From CADEDV01 sp964596345 (GTDB taxonomy: Bacteria; Bacteroidota; Bacteroidia; Chitinophagales; Chitinophagaceae): DNA of 64,000 nucleotides. The stretch covers positions 186,001-250,000 of the forward strand of contig CAZQSZ010000006.1 of assembly GCA_964596345.1 (NCBI GenBank), given 5' to 3'. A program made the translations under genes and the position numbers. Position 1 is the stretch's first letter, and each line of letters starts with the position of its first letter. Positions 18,526 through 27,261 of the stretch are shown here, piece by piece. The notes under the pieces were generated by a model. That model saw only the letters and a list, made by a program, of their open reading frames with translations. It was not told the origin of the DNA and searched no databases.

Positions 18526-19593
18526 ATGGCAATTCCTAAATTCTCCAATGTCCCCCACTCCTTTCACACTGAACTGAAAAAAAGAATCAGTGATTATTTT
18601 GAGCAGGTGGGAAAATCAACAACCGGTAATTACAGCCTCTGGTTAAAAGCTATTTTGTTAGTGATCAGTTTCCTGTTTGTATATATTCACCTGGTATTCT
18701 TTACTCCCGTTACCTGGGTGGCCATCCTGGAATGTTTAATCCTGGGCGGGCTTACGGCAGCCATTGGTTTTAATGTGATGCACGATGGTGCTCATGGTAG
18801 TTTCAGCCGCTATAAATGGGTGAATGACCTGGCCGCATTATCTGTAAACTTTCTTGGCGCTAATAATTTCATGTGGAAGACCAAACACAATGTGATCCAC
18901 CATGCTTATACCAATATTGACGGCGTGGACGATGATATTGAAGCAAGACCTTTGTTGCGTCTTTGCGAAACACAAAAATTCTACAAGATCCATCGTTACC
19001 AGCACTTGTATTTCTGGGCAGCCTATTCATTGCTTTATATCTGGTGGGTATTTGTAACCGATTATAAAAAGTATTTCCTGAAAAGGATCGGGCCGATGCC
19101 ATTGAAAAAAATGACAACGATGGACCATGTTTCCTTCTGGTCATTTAAAGTATTGCACGCCTTTTTGTTTGTTGCATTACCTATTTACCTGATTGGTTTC
19201 ACTCCCTGGCTGATCGGCTTCCTGATCTATGGATTGTTTGCCGGTTTTGTACTGAGTATTGTATTCCAGTTAGCACACACCGTTGAGCACACCCACTTCC
19301 CTGCTGCTGATCCCGTAACAGGTAAAATGGAAGATGAGTGGGCCGTACACCAGTTGAAAACAACTGCCAATTTTGCTACCAAAAGCAAACTAATCTCCTG
19401 GTGGGTGGGTGGTCTTAATTTCCAGATCGAACATCACCTTTTTCCAAAAATTTCGCATGTGCACTATCCTGCCATCAGCAAGATCATCAAGAAAGCCTGT
19501 GCAGATTTTAATATCCCTTATATTGAATACCCAAAGATGAGAACAGCTGTAGCCTCACACGTTTCTTACCTGAGACACCTTAGCCATCGCTGA
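18526..19593 (+). CDS. Membrane fatty acid desaturase (acyl-CoA/acyl-lipid type)
   Basis: A 355-aa integral membrane di-iron enzyme. The three histidine boxes are HDGAH (86-90), HNVIHH (121-126) and QIEHH (300-304); the Gln start of the third box is typical of front-end or acyl-lipid desaturases. Hydrophobic pairs lie at about 40-82 and 165-250. It introduces a double bond into fatty acyl chains and probably adjusts membrane fluidity. A -7-like TATTTTTA lies at 18491-18498. Its stop codon abuts the stop of the convergent methyltransferase gene with no gap (TGATCA at 19591-19596). Confidence 0.9.
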   Translation: MAIPKFSNVPHSFHTELKKRISDYFEQVGKSTTGNYSLWLKAILLVISFLFVYIHLVFFTPVTWVAILECLILGGLTAAIGFNVMHDGAHGSFSRYKWVNDLAALSVNFLGANNFMWKTKHNVIHHAYTNIDGVDDDIEARPLLRLCETQKFYKIHRYQHLYFWAAYSLLYIWWVFVTDYKKYFLKRIGPMPLKKMTTMDHVSFWSFKVLHAFLFVALPIYLIGFTPWLIGFLIYGLFAGFVLSIVFQLAHTVEHTHFPAADPVTGKMEDEWAVHQLKTTANFATKSKLISWWVGGLNFQIEHHLFPKISHVHYPAISKIIKKACADFNIPYIEYPKMRTAVASHVSYLRHLSHR

Positions 19594-20190
19594 TCAACTA
19601 ATCTTTTGCAGGATAAAAAATAATTCGGTATCCCTCCGGGGTGGAATGGAGTTGTAACACAGCTCCATTTTTTTTATACTGAACAGGGTTGAAAAAAGCA
19701 ATTCGTATTCTTCTTTGCTGCCACCAAAAGGTGGCCCACCCTCAAAGGAACGATTGAATAAAACACCCACCAGTTTTCCACCCGGCTTCAAAAGGGAATG
19801 CATTTGCTGTACATATGCTGATCTTAGCCGGGGATCTAATGCACAGAAAAATGTTTGCTCCAGGATAAGATCATACTGCTCATCCTGTTCAAAAAAATCC
19901 TGCCGGAGTATCCTGATGGGCTGCCCCGCAAAGCGTTGCCTGATCCTCCTGACCAGTTCCGCTGAAATATCAAGCAGGGTGACATCCGTAAACCCTTTTT
20001 CCAGCAGGAAAGCAGCTTCATATGCATTCCCGCAACCGGGGATCAGTATTTTCAGCTCTTTGCAGCTTAGCTGGTTGATATACTCCAGTAATGGCACAGA
20101 AGGATAGCCGATATCCCAGCCCGTTTGACCCAGCAGGTATCGATGGGTCCAGAATTGTTCATCAAGAGGAGAATCAGCGCCTGTATTCAT
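19594..20190 (-). CDS. SAM-dependent methyltransferase, thiopurine methyltransferase (TPMT) family
   Basis: The product has 198 aa from the ATG at 20190; a longer frame to 20271 exists, but a -7-like box (TATTTTCG) sits inside it. The N-terminus WTHRYLLGQTGWDIGYPS matches the TPMT-family entry, followed by SAM-binding motif I ILIPGCGNAYEA, the acidic strand VTLLDIS, and LKPGGKLVGVLF. Members methylate thiols, selenium or tellurium compounds or other small soft nucleophiles. Substrate unknown. Confidence 0.82.
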   Translation of the reverse strand: MNTGADSPLDEQFWTHRYLLGQTGWDIGYPSVPLLEYINQLSCKELKILIPGCGNAYEAAFLLEKGFTDVTLLDISAELVRRIRQRFAGQPIRILRQDFFEQDEQYDLILEQTFFCALDPRLRSAYVQQMHSLLKPGGKLVGVLFNRSFEGGPPFGGSKEEYELLFSTLFSIKKMELCYNSIPPRRDTELFFILQKIS

Positions 20191-20300
20191 AGCCCGAAAA
20201 TACAGTCCTTCCCAGCCAAAAAACAAACATTTGCGGTGTAAACAATGATTTTGCCACCCGGCTGTTCCCATTTAACTTGCACCGTTTTCAATTAACCGTT

Positions 20301-21344
20301 ATGTTTGATCTGAGTACGTATGACCCGAACAGTGTCAGTAATCCCAACAACAATATTTTTGGCCTTCCTTCCAATGAAGAAGAAGCAAGACTGATCATTC
20401 TCCCTGTTCCCTGGGAAGTAACGGTTAGTTATGGTTCCGGTACTGCCCGTGCACCGGAAGCCATGTTCAAAGCCAGTATGCAGGTAGATCTTTTTGACCC
20501 CGAGGTTCCGGACGGATGGAAACAGGGTTTTTATATGCGTCCGGTTGACCGTAAGATCCTGATGAAAAGTGATTACCTGCGGAAAGAAGCCGAACTCTAT
20601 ATTGACTATATCGCACAGGGCCAGGAAGTAGCCGCCAACCAATTTATGTGCAAAACACTGAAAGAAGTAAACGAAGGCGGAGTGTACCTGAATGGATGGA
20701 TCTATGAGCAGACTAAGGCCTTATTGGACAGAGGTAAACTGGTGGGCATACTGGGTGGTGATCATAGTACACCGTTGGGTTATTTTAAAGCGATCGCTGA
20801 GAAACACAGTGACTTTGGTATCCTGCAAATTGATGCACATTGCGACCTGCGGGAAGCTTACGAAGGATTCAATTATTCGCATGCCAGCATTATGTACAAT
20901 GCGCTGAATGAAATCCCGGAAATAAAAAAACTGGTACAGGTAGGTGTGAGAGATTATGCACCGACCGAGTGGGAATATATTCAGAACAGCAATTACCGGG
21001 TGGTTACGTATTTTGACAAAGAGATCAAGAACCGCCAGTTTGAAGGAGAGACCTGGAAACATATTGCAGAAGAGATCGTAAGTAAATTACCGGAGAAAGT
21101 ATATATCAGTTTTGATATTGACGGGCTGGACAGGAAACTATGCCCGCATACGGGAACACCGGTTCCCGGCGGGTTTGAAACAGCAGAAGTAGCCTATATT
21201 TTCCGGAAAGTGATTGAAAGCGGCCGTAAGATCATTGGCTTTGATCTTTGCGAAGTGGGTGTAAGCGATAGCGACTGGAATGCGAATGTCGGAGCAAGGA
21301 TGCTCTTCAAATTGTGTAATTTACTGATCGCAAGCAATAGCTAA
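20301..21344 (+). CDS. Ureohydrolase (arginase/agmatinase/formimidoylglutamase) family protein
   Basis: A 347-aa enzyme. The binuclear Mn site is complete: His155 in GGDHS, Asp178-Ala-His180-Cys-Asp182, and Asp272-x-Asp274 in SFDIDG. It hydrolyses a guanidino or formimino compound. The sequence resembles the agmatinase-like proteins that are widespread in Bacteroidota, but the substrate cannot be settled by motif alone. The ATG at 20301 is preferred to an upstream in-frame ATG at 20277. The next gene starts 8 bp after its stop, so it heads a plus-strand operon. Confidence 0.87.
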   Translation: MFDLSTYDPNSVSNPNNNIFGLPSNEEEARLIILPVPWEVTVSYGSGTARAPEAMFKASMQVDLFDPEVPDGWKQGFYMRPVDRKILMKSDYLRKEAELYIDYIAQGQEVAANQFMCKTLKEVNEGGVYLNGWIYEQTKALLDRGKLVGILGGDHSTPLGYFKAIAEKHSDFGILQIDAHCDLREAYEGFNYSHASIMYNALNEIPEIKKLVQVGVRDYAPTEWEYIQNSNYRVVTYFDKEIKNRQFEGETWKHIAEEIVSKLPEKVYISFDIDGLDRKLCPHTGTPVPGGFETAEVAYIFRKVIESGRKIIGFDLCEVGVSDSDWNANVGARMLFKLCNLLIASNS

Positions 21345-21352
21345 TTTATCCG

Positions 21353-21925
21353 ATGAGTTTCATGAAAGAGGATTTTGCGTTTTCTATTCCAAATACAAAA
21401 GCAAAAGAATATAATCTGTTTGGCTTACTCATCATTGCAATTAATATTATCCTTTTTGCTCTCTTTCTTCTTTATACAAATTCGTTTGATTTACAGAAAT
21501 CAGCAATCACCGGACTTGTCGTTAGTTTATTTTTTTTTATTGCAGAAAAAATACGGGGGAAAAGCCTGTTGCACCAATCTGCTATTAAAACTACTTTGAT
21601 TACCCTTATCCCTGTATGGTTTTTCCTTTTTAAGTATTATATAGCTGGCTTTGTTTTATTACTATTGACCATATTATACCTGATCGCTCAACGGGTAATG
21701 ATCGTAAAAGTGAATAAAGAAAGAATATACTATCCCTCATTCCCTACAAAAGAATTTGGTTGGGTGGAACTTAATAACATCATCCTTAAAGACGGATTGC
21801 TTACGATTGACCTGAAAAACAATAAAATTTTCCAGGTACTGATAAGCGAAAACAATCCGGTAAATGAGGCGGATTTTAACGAATTTTGCCAGCAACAACT
21901 AAAAACGGCCAATCTGGCGAATTGA
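21353..21925 (+). CDS. Membrane protein with C-terminal PH-like region, unknown function
   Basis: The product has 190 aa. Hydrophobic helices lie at about residues 23-42, 50-65 and 82-115, followed by a soluble stretch with the strand pattern of bacterial PH-like domains (KERIYYPSFPTKEFGWVELN, quoted in part; then LLTIDLKNNKIFQVLI). It starts 8 bp after the ureohydrolase gene and its end lies just ahead of the radical SAM gene, so it is within an operon. No named family is recognised. A second in-frame ATG at 21362 is an alternative start. Confidence 0.65.
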   Translation: MSFMKEDFAFSIPNTKAKEYNLFGLLIIAINIILFALFLLYTNSFDLQKSAITGLVVSLFFFIAEKIRGKSLLHQSAIKTTLITLIPVWFFLFKYYIAGFVLLLLTILYLIAQRVMIVKVNKERIYYPSFPTKEFGWVELNNIILKDGLLTIDLKNNKIFQVLISENNPVNEADFNEFCQQQLKTANLAN

Positions 21926-21942
21926 CCCTGTTTCTACAATTT

Positions 21943-23244
21943 ATGGCTTTACCACAATCACCATATATCCTTTATTCCGACGGGAAGGGTAATATTTTTG
22001 AAGATACTTCCTTGTATGTGGCCGGCCGCAGCGGCTGGGATGCCCTGCCTGTCCCCGAAGAAGAATGGATCGAATTGCCGGATGGAGGTTCCTTATATGA
22101 ACTTCCCGGAAGACGTGGAATCGGTATTGATGTGGAAACAGGTGATATGCGGCTTTGCGAAAAAGGCTGGGCCGTAGCCGCTTTTATCCCACCTGCCCAT
22201 ACCGGTTTTTATTTGGCGGCTTATGAAACAGCACCCGATGCTCCCACCCTTCCTTTATTTTGTTATACCGCTGCTGGTTGGTACCAGGAAAAATTTTATG
22301 TGCCTGCTACAAGAATTGAAGCCGATATAAGACAGGATTGTGAAGGATATGACCCCAAAAAAGTGGCTGCAGGTGCTAAAGAATTGCTGAAGCATTACCC
22401 GCACAACAGGTTAGTGTCGCATCTCATGAATAATTGTGCACTCACTTATACCTGTCCCGCTGCACGGAATTTTGCATTGGGCAGATGGGAATGTCCTGTT
22501 CCTGCATCACCTGCCTGTAATGCTAATTGTGTTGGATGTATTTCCTTACAACCCGACGAAGAACCCATTGTATCCACGCAGGACCGGTTAACCTTTAAAC
22601 CAACAGCAGAAGAGATCGTTGAATTCACAGTGCCGCATTTAGAATCGGCTCCTTTCCCGATCATCAGTTTTGGCCAGGGTTGTGAAGGGGAGCCTTTATT
22701 AATGTGGGAAACCATCCGGGATGCGATCATTGAAATCAGGAAACATACGTCCAAAGGCAGCATCAATATTAACACCAATGGCTCCAAACCCGATGCCGTA
22801 AAAGCTTTGTGTGAAGCAGGGCTTGATTCGATCCGGGTAAGCACTAATTCTGCCCGCCGAGAAATCTATATGCCTTATTACCGGCCGAATAATTATGACT
22901 TTGATGATATCATTGAAAGCCTGAAAGTGGTCAACTCTTTCGGCGGCTGGACCTCTATCAACTATTTTGTATTCCCGGGGATGACGGACAGTGTGGCTGA
23001 ATATGAGGCCCTGCGCAAACTGATCAGGACAACAGGATTAAAAATGATCCAGTGGCGGAATTTCAATATTGACCCGGACTGGTACCTTGGCAAGATCGGC
23101 GTAGCGGATACCGGCGAATGTATGGGAGTAAGCCAGCTGCAGCAACTGATCAAAGAAGAATTCCCTAACCTGAAATATGGTTATTTCAATCCGCCGATAG
23201 AACGTATCAAAGGAAGATTTGAAATGGATTTTGCCCATCACTGA
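21943..23244 (+). CDS. Radical SAM protein
   Basis: The product has 433 aa from the ATG at 21943; an upstream in-frame start at 21886 would overlap the previous gene. The [4Fe-4S] motif is CNANCVGC (Cys192, Cys196, Cys199), CX3CX2C. Downstream are a SAM-binding segment FGQGCEGEPLL, NINTNGSKPDAVKAL, and SIRVSTNSARREIYMPYYRP. The N-terminal 170 residues form an extra domain. The layout fits orphan radical SAM proteins of Bacteroidota; no substrate peptide or partner enzyme is visible next to it. It probably functions with the upstream ureohydrolase or downstream exporter, if the operon reflects a pathway. Confidence 0.85.
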   Translation: MALPQSPYILYSDGKGNIFEDTSLYVAGRSGWDALPVPEEEWIELPDGGSLYELPGRRGIGIDVETGDMRLCEKGWAVAAFIPPAHTGFYLAAYETAPDAPTLPLFCYTAAGWYQEKFYVPATRIEADIRQDCEGYDPKKVAAGAKELLKHYPHNRLVSHLMNNCALTYTCPAARNFALGRWECPVPASPACNANCVGCISLQPDEEPIVSTQDRLTFKPTAEEIVEFTVPHLESAPFPIISFGQGCEGEPLLMWETIRDAIIEIRKHTSKGSININTNGSKPDAVKALCEAGLDSIRVSTNSARREIYMPYYRPNNYDFDDIIESLKVVNSFGGWTSINYFVFPGMTDSVAEYEALRKLIRTTGLKMIQWRNFNIDPDWYLGKIGVADTGECMGVSQLQQLIKEEFPNLKYGYFNPPIERIKGRFEMDFAHH

Positions 23245-23258
23245 GCATATCAATCATC

Positions 23259-24152
23259 TTGAAAAATCGTACTACATTAACCGGGATAGGCCTTGCTGTA
23301 CTGGCCACTTTTATCTGGTCGGGCAATTTCATTGTGGCCCGGAAGATCATTAAGGATATACCACCTGTTACACTTTCGTTTTACCGCTGGCTGACGGCTT
23401 CTGTTATCATTCTTCCCTTTGCCTGGAAATACCTGAAGGAAGAACTCGGTACCATCAAAAAACACCTGCCCTATTTCTTAGCCACGGGTGCAACAGGCGT
23501 TAGCATGTTCAATACCTTCGTCTATATCGGCGGGCATTATTCCGAAGCCATCAACCTGGCACTGATCGGCACTACTTCCTCTCCTATCATTTCAGTTATT
23601 CTTGCCCGAGTATTTTTAAAAGAACAGATCGGTGCTTATAAGATCGCAGGGATGATCGTTTGTATCACCGGCATCCTGCTATTACTGAGCAAAGGCCACC
23701 TGGAAAATTTACTGAGCTTATCATTTTCAAAAGGTGATCTCTGGGTGCTGGCAGCAGCATTTTCCTTTTCTGTTTATAACACCCTGGTCAAAAAGAAACC
23801 CGCAGCGGTTCACCCGGTCAGTTTTCTTTTCGTGGTATTCAGTCTCGGTACTTTACTGTTAGTTCCATTCTATATACAGGAGTATAGCCAGGAAGCTGGC
23901 TTTGCCGTTAATTTAACCAACATCGCCGTCATACTGTACCTGGGTCTTGGCGCTTCTGTCATTTGTTTCCTGGTCTGGAACAAGGCTATCGGTAAACTGG
24001 GAGCCGGCCGCACGGCTTTATTCGGTAATCTCATCCCGGTATTCAGCAGCCTTGAAGCAGTGCTCATCTTACACGAAACGATCAGCTGGGTACATATCGT
24101 AAGTTTTGCATTGGTCATTACCGGCCTTATCATTGCGAATTACCGGAAATAG
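23259..24152 (+). CDS. EamA/DMT-family transporter
   Basis: A 297-aa inner membrane protein with about ten transmembrane helices made of two EamA repeats. The first begins GIGLAVLATFIWSGNFIVAR and the second begins GDLWVLAAAFSFSVYNTLVK. Members export amino acids and other metabolites. The start is a TTG, 14 bp after the radical SAM gene; no ATG or GTG fits as well before the first helix. It is probably the last gene of the ureohydrolase operon. Confidence 0.88.
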   Translation: MKNRTTLTGIGLAVLATFIWSGNFIVARKIIKDIPPVTLSFYRWLTASVIILPFAWKYLKEELGTIKKHLPYFLATGATGVSMFNTFVYIGGHYSEAINLALIGTTSSPIISVILARVFLKEQIGAYKIAGMIVCITGILLLLSKGHLENLLSLSFSKGDLWVLAAAFSFSVYNTLVKKKPAAVHPVSFLFVVFSLGTLLLVPFYIQEYSQEAGFAVNLTNIAVILYLGLGASVICFLVWNKAIGKLGAGRTALFGNLIPVFSSLEAVLILHETISWVHIVSFALVITGLIIANYRK

Positions 24153-24190
24153 CTCCTTTAACAGGAATCTTAACATTTCATATACCGGCA

Positions 24191-24209
24191 CCTGTGCAAG
24201 TTGCACAGG
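24191..24209. promoter_or_regulatory. 19-bp perfect palindrome upstream of tonB-like gene (possible operator)
   Basis: CCTGTGCAA, one central G, then TTGCACAGG form a perfect palindrome with 9-bp arms, 62 bp upstream of the -7 box at 24271. There is no T-run after it, and a one-base centre is unsuited to an RNA hairpin, so a protein binding site is more likely than a terminator. Confidence 0.45.
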
Positions 24210-24270
24210 GTTTGCATCGTTAATAACAGCTGTGAAGAAACAGTAATACCTGTCATTAATTACCAAAGTG

Positions 24271-24278
24271 TACATTTG
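24271..24278 (+). promoter_or_regulatory. -7 box of the tonB-like gene promoter
   Basis: TACATTTG matches TAnnTTTG exactly. With transcription expected a few bases downstream, the in-frame ATG at 24280 would lie at or before the transcript start, which favours the ATG at 24298 for translation. Confidence 0.55.
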
Positions 24279-24297
24279 TATGAATAACAGTTACGTA

Positions 24298-25167
24298 ATG
24301 TCTGCATCACTTGAATCCAAGCAAAATTCGACAAGAGCCTATATGATCACGGCCGGCTTTGCCGCCTTTATGATCCTGCTGATGTTTTTGCTGAAATGGA
24401 AGGTGCCGGTTTTTGAAAAGATCATTGAAGAACCTGCCATGGAAGTGGAACTGAACCTGCCGGAAGAACCAGAGATACTGGCCGGCGGTGGCGGTGGTGG
24501 CGGCAACCCGGTTGAAGCTTCCGGACCTGCCGGTATTGCACCGGAAACTCCTCCGGCACCCGGTGTGGATGAAGATTCCAAGGATGTGGAAACCGATGAA
24601 ACGGAAAAAGAAGCTCCGCCCATCGTAAAACCAGTTAACCCTAAACCGGTAGATAAGGTAGTTACCAATACATCTCCTGTTAAAACAACACCTAAACCAG
24701 TTGAAAATCCGGCACCACCCAAGCCTAAAGCAGTGTTAGGGAAAACAACAACGGGAACAAATACGGGTGGTGGTGTGGCCACAACCTATGACAGGAGTGG
24801 AGGTAGCGGCACCGGTACCGGTGTTGGAAATGGAAGTGGTACTGGTGGCGGAACAGGTGGTGGAAATGGAGGTGGCAACGGAACCGGGAGTGGTACAGGT
24901 AATGGCCCCAAAAGATTAAGCGGCAATCGCTATGTTATCAATCAAAAATCAATGGATGCAGGTGAAAACCTGAAAGGAAAAGTAGTTGCAGAAATAAGAG
25001 TATCCGCAGATGGGATCGGAACTTTTGTAAGAGCTGTGCGGGGTTCCAGTTATACCAGCGGACAGGCGATAGAGATCATCCGGGAATGGTTGCGCAGGAA
25101 TAAGTTCAATAAAGACGCAGCCGAATCCACGGTGGTGTATGAATTCAACTTTGTACTGGGCGGATAA
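24298..25167 (+). CDS. Glycine-rich TonB-like energy transducer protein
   Basis: The product has 289 aa. A single N-terminal transmembrane helix (residues about 14-34) leads into a Pro/Lys/Glu-rich spacer and then an almost pure Gly/Ser/Thr/Asn segment (about 155-203). A short C-terminal domain follows (GENLKGKVVAEIRVSADGIG and IIREWLRRNKFNKDAAESTV, in parts) of the TonB C-terminal type. Proteins of this plan couple the inner-membrane proton gradient to outer-membrane receptors with ExbB/ExbD, but no exbB or exbD gene is adjacent, as would be usual. It is followed by a strong terminator. Confidence 0.75.
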   Translation: MSASLESKQNSTRAYMITAGFAAFMILLMFLLKWKVPVFEKIIEEPAMEVELNLPEEPEILAGGGGGGGNPVEASGPAGIAPETPPAPGVDEDSKDVETDETEKEAPPIVKPVNPKPVDKVVTNTSPVKTTPKPVENPAPPKPKAVLGKTTTGTNTGGGVATTYDRSGGSGTGTGVGNGSGTGGGTGGGNGGGNGTGSGTGNGPKRLSGNRYVINQKSMDAGENLKGKVVAEIRVSADGIGTFVRAVRGSSYTSGQAIEIIREWLRRNKFNKDAAESTVVYEFNFVLGG

Positions 25168-25188
25168 ATGATATATTGAAAAAACCGG

Positions 25189-25222
25189 AAGCGGCATCGA
25201 TGGTGCCGCTTTTTTATTTTTA
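25189..25222 (+). terminator. Rho-independent terminator after tonB-like gene
   Basis: An 8-bp perfect stem AAGCGGCA/TGCCGCTT with a 7-nt loop (25197-25203) is followed by TTTTATTTTTAT. It starts 22 bp after the stop codon and separates this gene from folC. It is the clearest intrinsic terminator in the window. Confidence 0.85.
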
Positions 25223-25265
25223 TCCTGCTACATGCTGTATCAATAACTAAGTTTGCAGCCAGTAT

Positions 25266-26642
25266 ATGAACTACCAGCAAACCCTCGATTATCTCTTTAC
25301 CCGGCTGCCGATGTTCAGCCGTATTGGCGCTGCCGCTTATAAAGCTGACCTGTCGAATACGATTCGTTTATGCGAAGCCTTGAATAACCCGCAGCAGCAA
25401 TTGAAATGCATTCATATTGCCGGTACCAATGGTAAAGGTTCAGTAAGCCATATGCTGGCTGCCATTTTTCAAACAGCCGGCTATAAAACAGGGTTATACA
25501 CTTCCCCGCACCTGAAAGATTTCCGGGAACGGATCAAAGTGAACGGGGAGATGATCACTGAACAGGCCGTGGTTGATTTCACAGCACATATTCAGCCACT
25601 GATCGAAGAAATAGAACCCAGTTTTTTTGAGATCACCGTGGCCATGGCTTTTGATCATTTTGCAAAGGAACAGGTGGATATTGCCATTATTGAAACCGGG
25701 CTGGGCGGAAGGCTGGACAGCACGAATATCATTACTCCTGAATTGTCCGTTATCACCAATATCGGCTGGGATCATATGAACCTGCTGGGTGATACGCTGG
25801 AAAAAATTGCTGCTGAAAAAGCCGGCATCATTAAAGAGAATATACCCGTTGTCATCAGTGAAGTGATCCCTGAAACAAAAAAGATCTTTGAAGAAACAGC
25901 CCGTGCAAGAAATGCCCCTTTATTTATTGCTTCTTATAACCGGCAGGTAACCGACTGGAAATGGGAAAACCATCAACTGGTTATTACAGTTGCACAAGAA
26001 CATTCAACAGACCATAAAGAATACCAGCTTGATCTGCCCGGAATTTACCAGGCGAAGAATCTTTTAGCTGTTTTGGAAGCCTGCCAACTGCTGCATGGAA
26101 AAGGATGGCAAATTACCGATGATATCGTTCATAGAGCATTACGAAAAGTAAAGCAACTGACCGGCCTGCATGGTCGCTGGGAAATACTACATACCCAGCC
26201 CCTGGTTGTACTGGATGTAGCACATAATGTTGATGGGATACAACAACTGCTGCAACAGATTGAACTCACAGATCACCATCACCTGCATATCATTACAGGC
26301 ATGGTGAAAGATAAAGAGATTGAAAAAGTTCTCTCTCTTTTTCCTAAAGAAGCGAGTTATTATTTTACCAAAGCACATATACCCCGGGCCATTGACGAAA
26401 ATGAGTTGGCAGAAAAAGCCCGGGAATTCGGGCTAAAATCAATTTCCTTCAGCGATGTAAATTTTGCACTGTACAGCGCCGCCAATAAAGCGGACAAAAA
26501 AGATTTGATAGTGATCTGCGGAAGTGTATTTCTTGCAGGGGAAGTTAGCCAGGCAGTGATCAAAGATATATGGAACAAAAATCACTTACCGGGCCTGAAC
26601 TCAGAATTCTTTGACCTATTTGATTTTGACTTCTTTGATTAA
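25266..26642 (+). CDS. folC: Bifunctional folylpolyglutamate/dihydrofolate synthase FolC
   Basis: A 458-aa Mur-ligase-type enzyme. The P-loop AGTNGKGSVSHML (residues 52-64), the omega-loop region TSPHLKDFRERIKVNG, ETGLGGRLDSTN, and NIGWDHMNLLGDTLEKIAAEKAGI (in parts) are diagnostic. It adds glutamate to dihydropteroate or folates in the cytoplasm. The last residues, SEFFDLFDFDFFD, are encoded by a quasi-repeated TTTGA stretch (26611-26640) and look like a tail acquired from repeat DNA. It is convergent with the Nudix gene, with a 3-bp gap. Confidence 0.94.
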   Translation: MNYQQTLDYLFTRLPMFSRIGAAAYKADLSNTIRLCEALNNPQQQLKCIHIAGTNGKGSVSHMLAAIFQTAGYKTGLYTSPHLKDFRERIKVNGEMITEQAVVDFTAHIQPLIEEIEPSFFEITVAMAFDHFAKEQVDIAIIETGLGGRLDSTNIITPELSVITNIGWDHMNLLGDTLEKIAAEKAGIIKENIPVVISEVIPETKKIFEETARARNAPLFIASYNRQVTDWKWENHQLVITVAQEHSTDHKEYQLDLPGIYQAKNLLAVLEACQLLHGKGWQITDDIVHRALRKVKQLTGLHGRWEILHTQPLVVLDVAHNVDGIQQLLQQIELTDHHHLHIITGMVKDKEIEKVLSLFPKEASYYFTKAHIPRAIDENELAEKAREFGLKSISFSDVNFALYSAANKADKKDLIVICGSVFLAGEVSQAVIKDIWNKNHLPGLNSEFFDLFDFDFFD

Positions 26643-26645
26643 TCA

Positions 26646-27194
26646 TTAATAACTGACCTCTCCCATTCTTTCCAATGCGTAGAGTATGCAACTCACATGC
26701 ATCGCCTGTATTATTTTGTTTTCTTTCAGCAACTGCTTCAGTTCATCAAGGGTGAGGTAAACCACTTCGATCTCTTCGTTGGCATCCAGTTTTTGTTCGG
26801 CTACTTTCTTTCCGCCCCTTGCCAGGAACATGTGTAGCAAATTATTATTCGAGGAAGGATTGGCTGATATTTTTCCCAGGTATTCATAAGATGAAAAACT
26901 ATACCCTGTTTCTTCCAGTAATTCACGGGCAATGGCTTCCTGCGGGTCTTTGTCCGTATCATCCACACAGCCGCCGGGTAGTTCAATACAAACTTCGCCT
27001 AACGCATGCCGGTACTGTCGAACCATCACAATACGGCCATCTTCGGTTACCGGCACAGCGGCCACCCAGGTGGGGAATTCATATACATAATAAGGATCAA
27101 TGATCTTCCCCATCGGGGTTTCGCATCTGTCTTTTCTTACCGTGAACCAGAGATCTTTGAAGAGGTATTCAGAAGAGAGAATTTTCCATTTCAT
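26646..27194 (-). CDS. Nudix hydrolase (ADP-ribose pyrophosphatase-like)
   Basis: A 182-aa Nudix protein. The Nudix box reads GGCVDDTDKDPQEAIARELL followed by EETGY: the REL-x-EE-x-G core is intact, but the first half is two or three residues longer than the canonical GX5EX7REUXEEXGU. YVYEFPTWVAAVPVTEDGRIVMVRQYRHALGE (given as a contiguous region at about residues 37-68) is like ADP-ribose pyrophosphatases. It is the last gene of the minus-strand operon, 67 bp after the YfiT-like gene. The gap (27195-27261) carries a quasi-repeat of GTTCATAG units. Confidence 0.87.
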   Translation of the reverse strand: MKWKILSSEYLFKDLWFTVRKDRCETPMGKIIDPYYVYEFPTWVAAVPVTEDGRIVMVRQYRHALGEVCIELPGGCVDDTDKDPQEAIARELLEETGYSFSSYEYLGKISANPSSNNNLLHMFLARGGKKVAEQKLDANEEIEVVYLTLDELKQLLKENKIIQAMHVSCILYALERMGEVSY

Positions 27195-27231
27195 AGTAAC
27201 AGTTCATAGTTAATAGTTCATGGTTCATAGC
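27192..27231. repeat. Quasi-periodic GTTCATAG-type repeat
   Basis: Three or four degenerate units (AGTTCATAGTTAATAG, AGTTCATGGTTCATAG) occupy the gap between the YfiT-like and Nudix genes. The sequence is neither coding nor hairpin-forming and belongs to the class of short quasi-repeats also seen at 36911, 41489, 43008 and 54595. Confidence 0.5.
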
Positions 27232-27261
27232 CATCGAAAGGATTTCCATGAACAACCAGCA

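Noticed and set aside
19591..19596. TGATCA considered as a restriction or methylation landmark at the desaturase/methyltransferase junction
   Set aside because: It is simply two back-to-back TGA stop codons of convergent genes.
24739..24910. Gly-rich tandem codons considered as a possible CRISPR or minisatellite array
   Set aside because: It is an in-frame GGT/GGA/ACC-rich coding stretch of the TonB-like protein, with no regular spacer structure.
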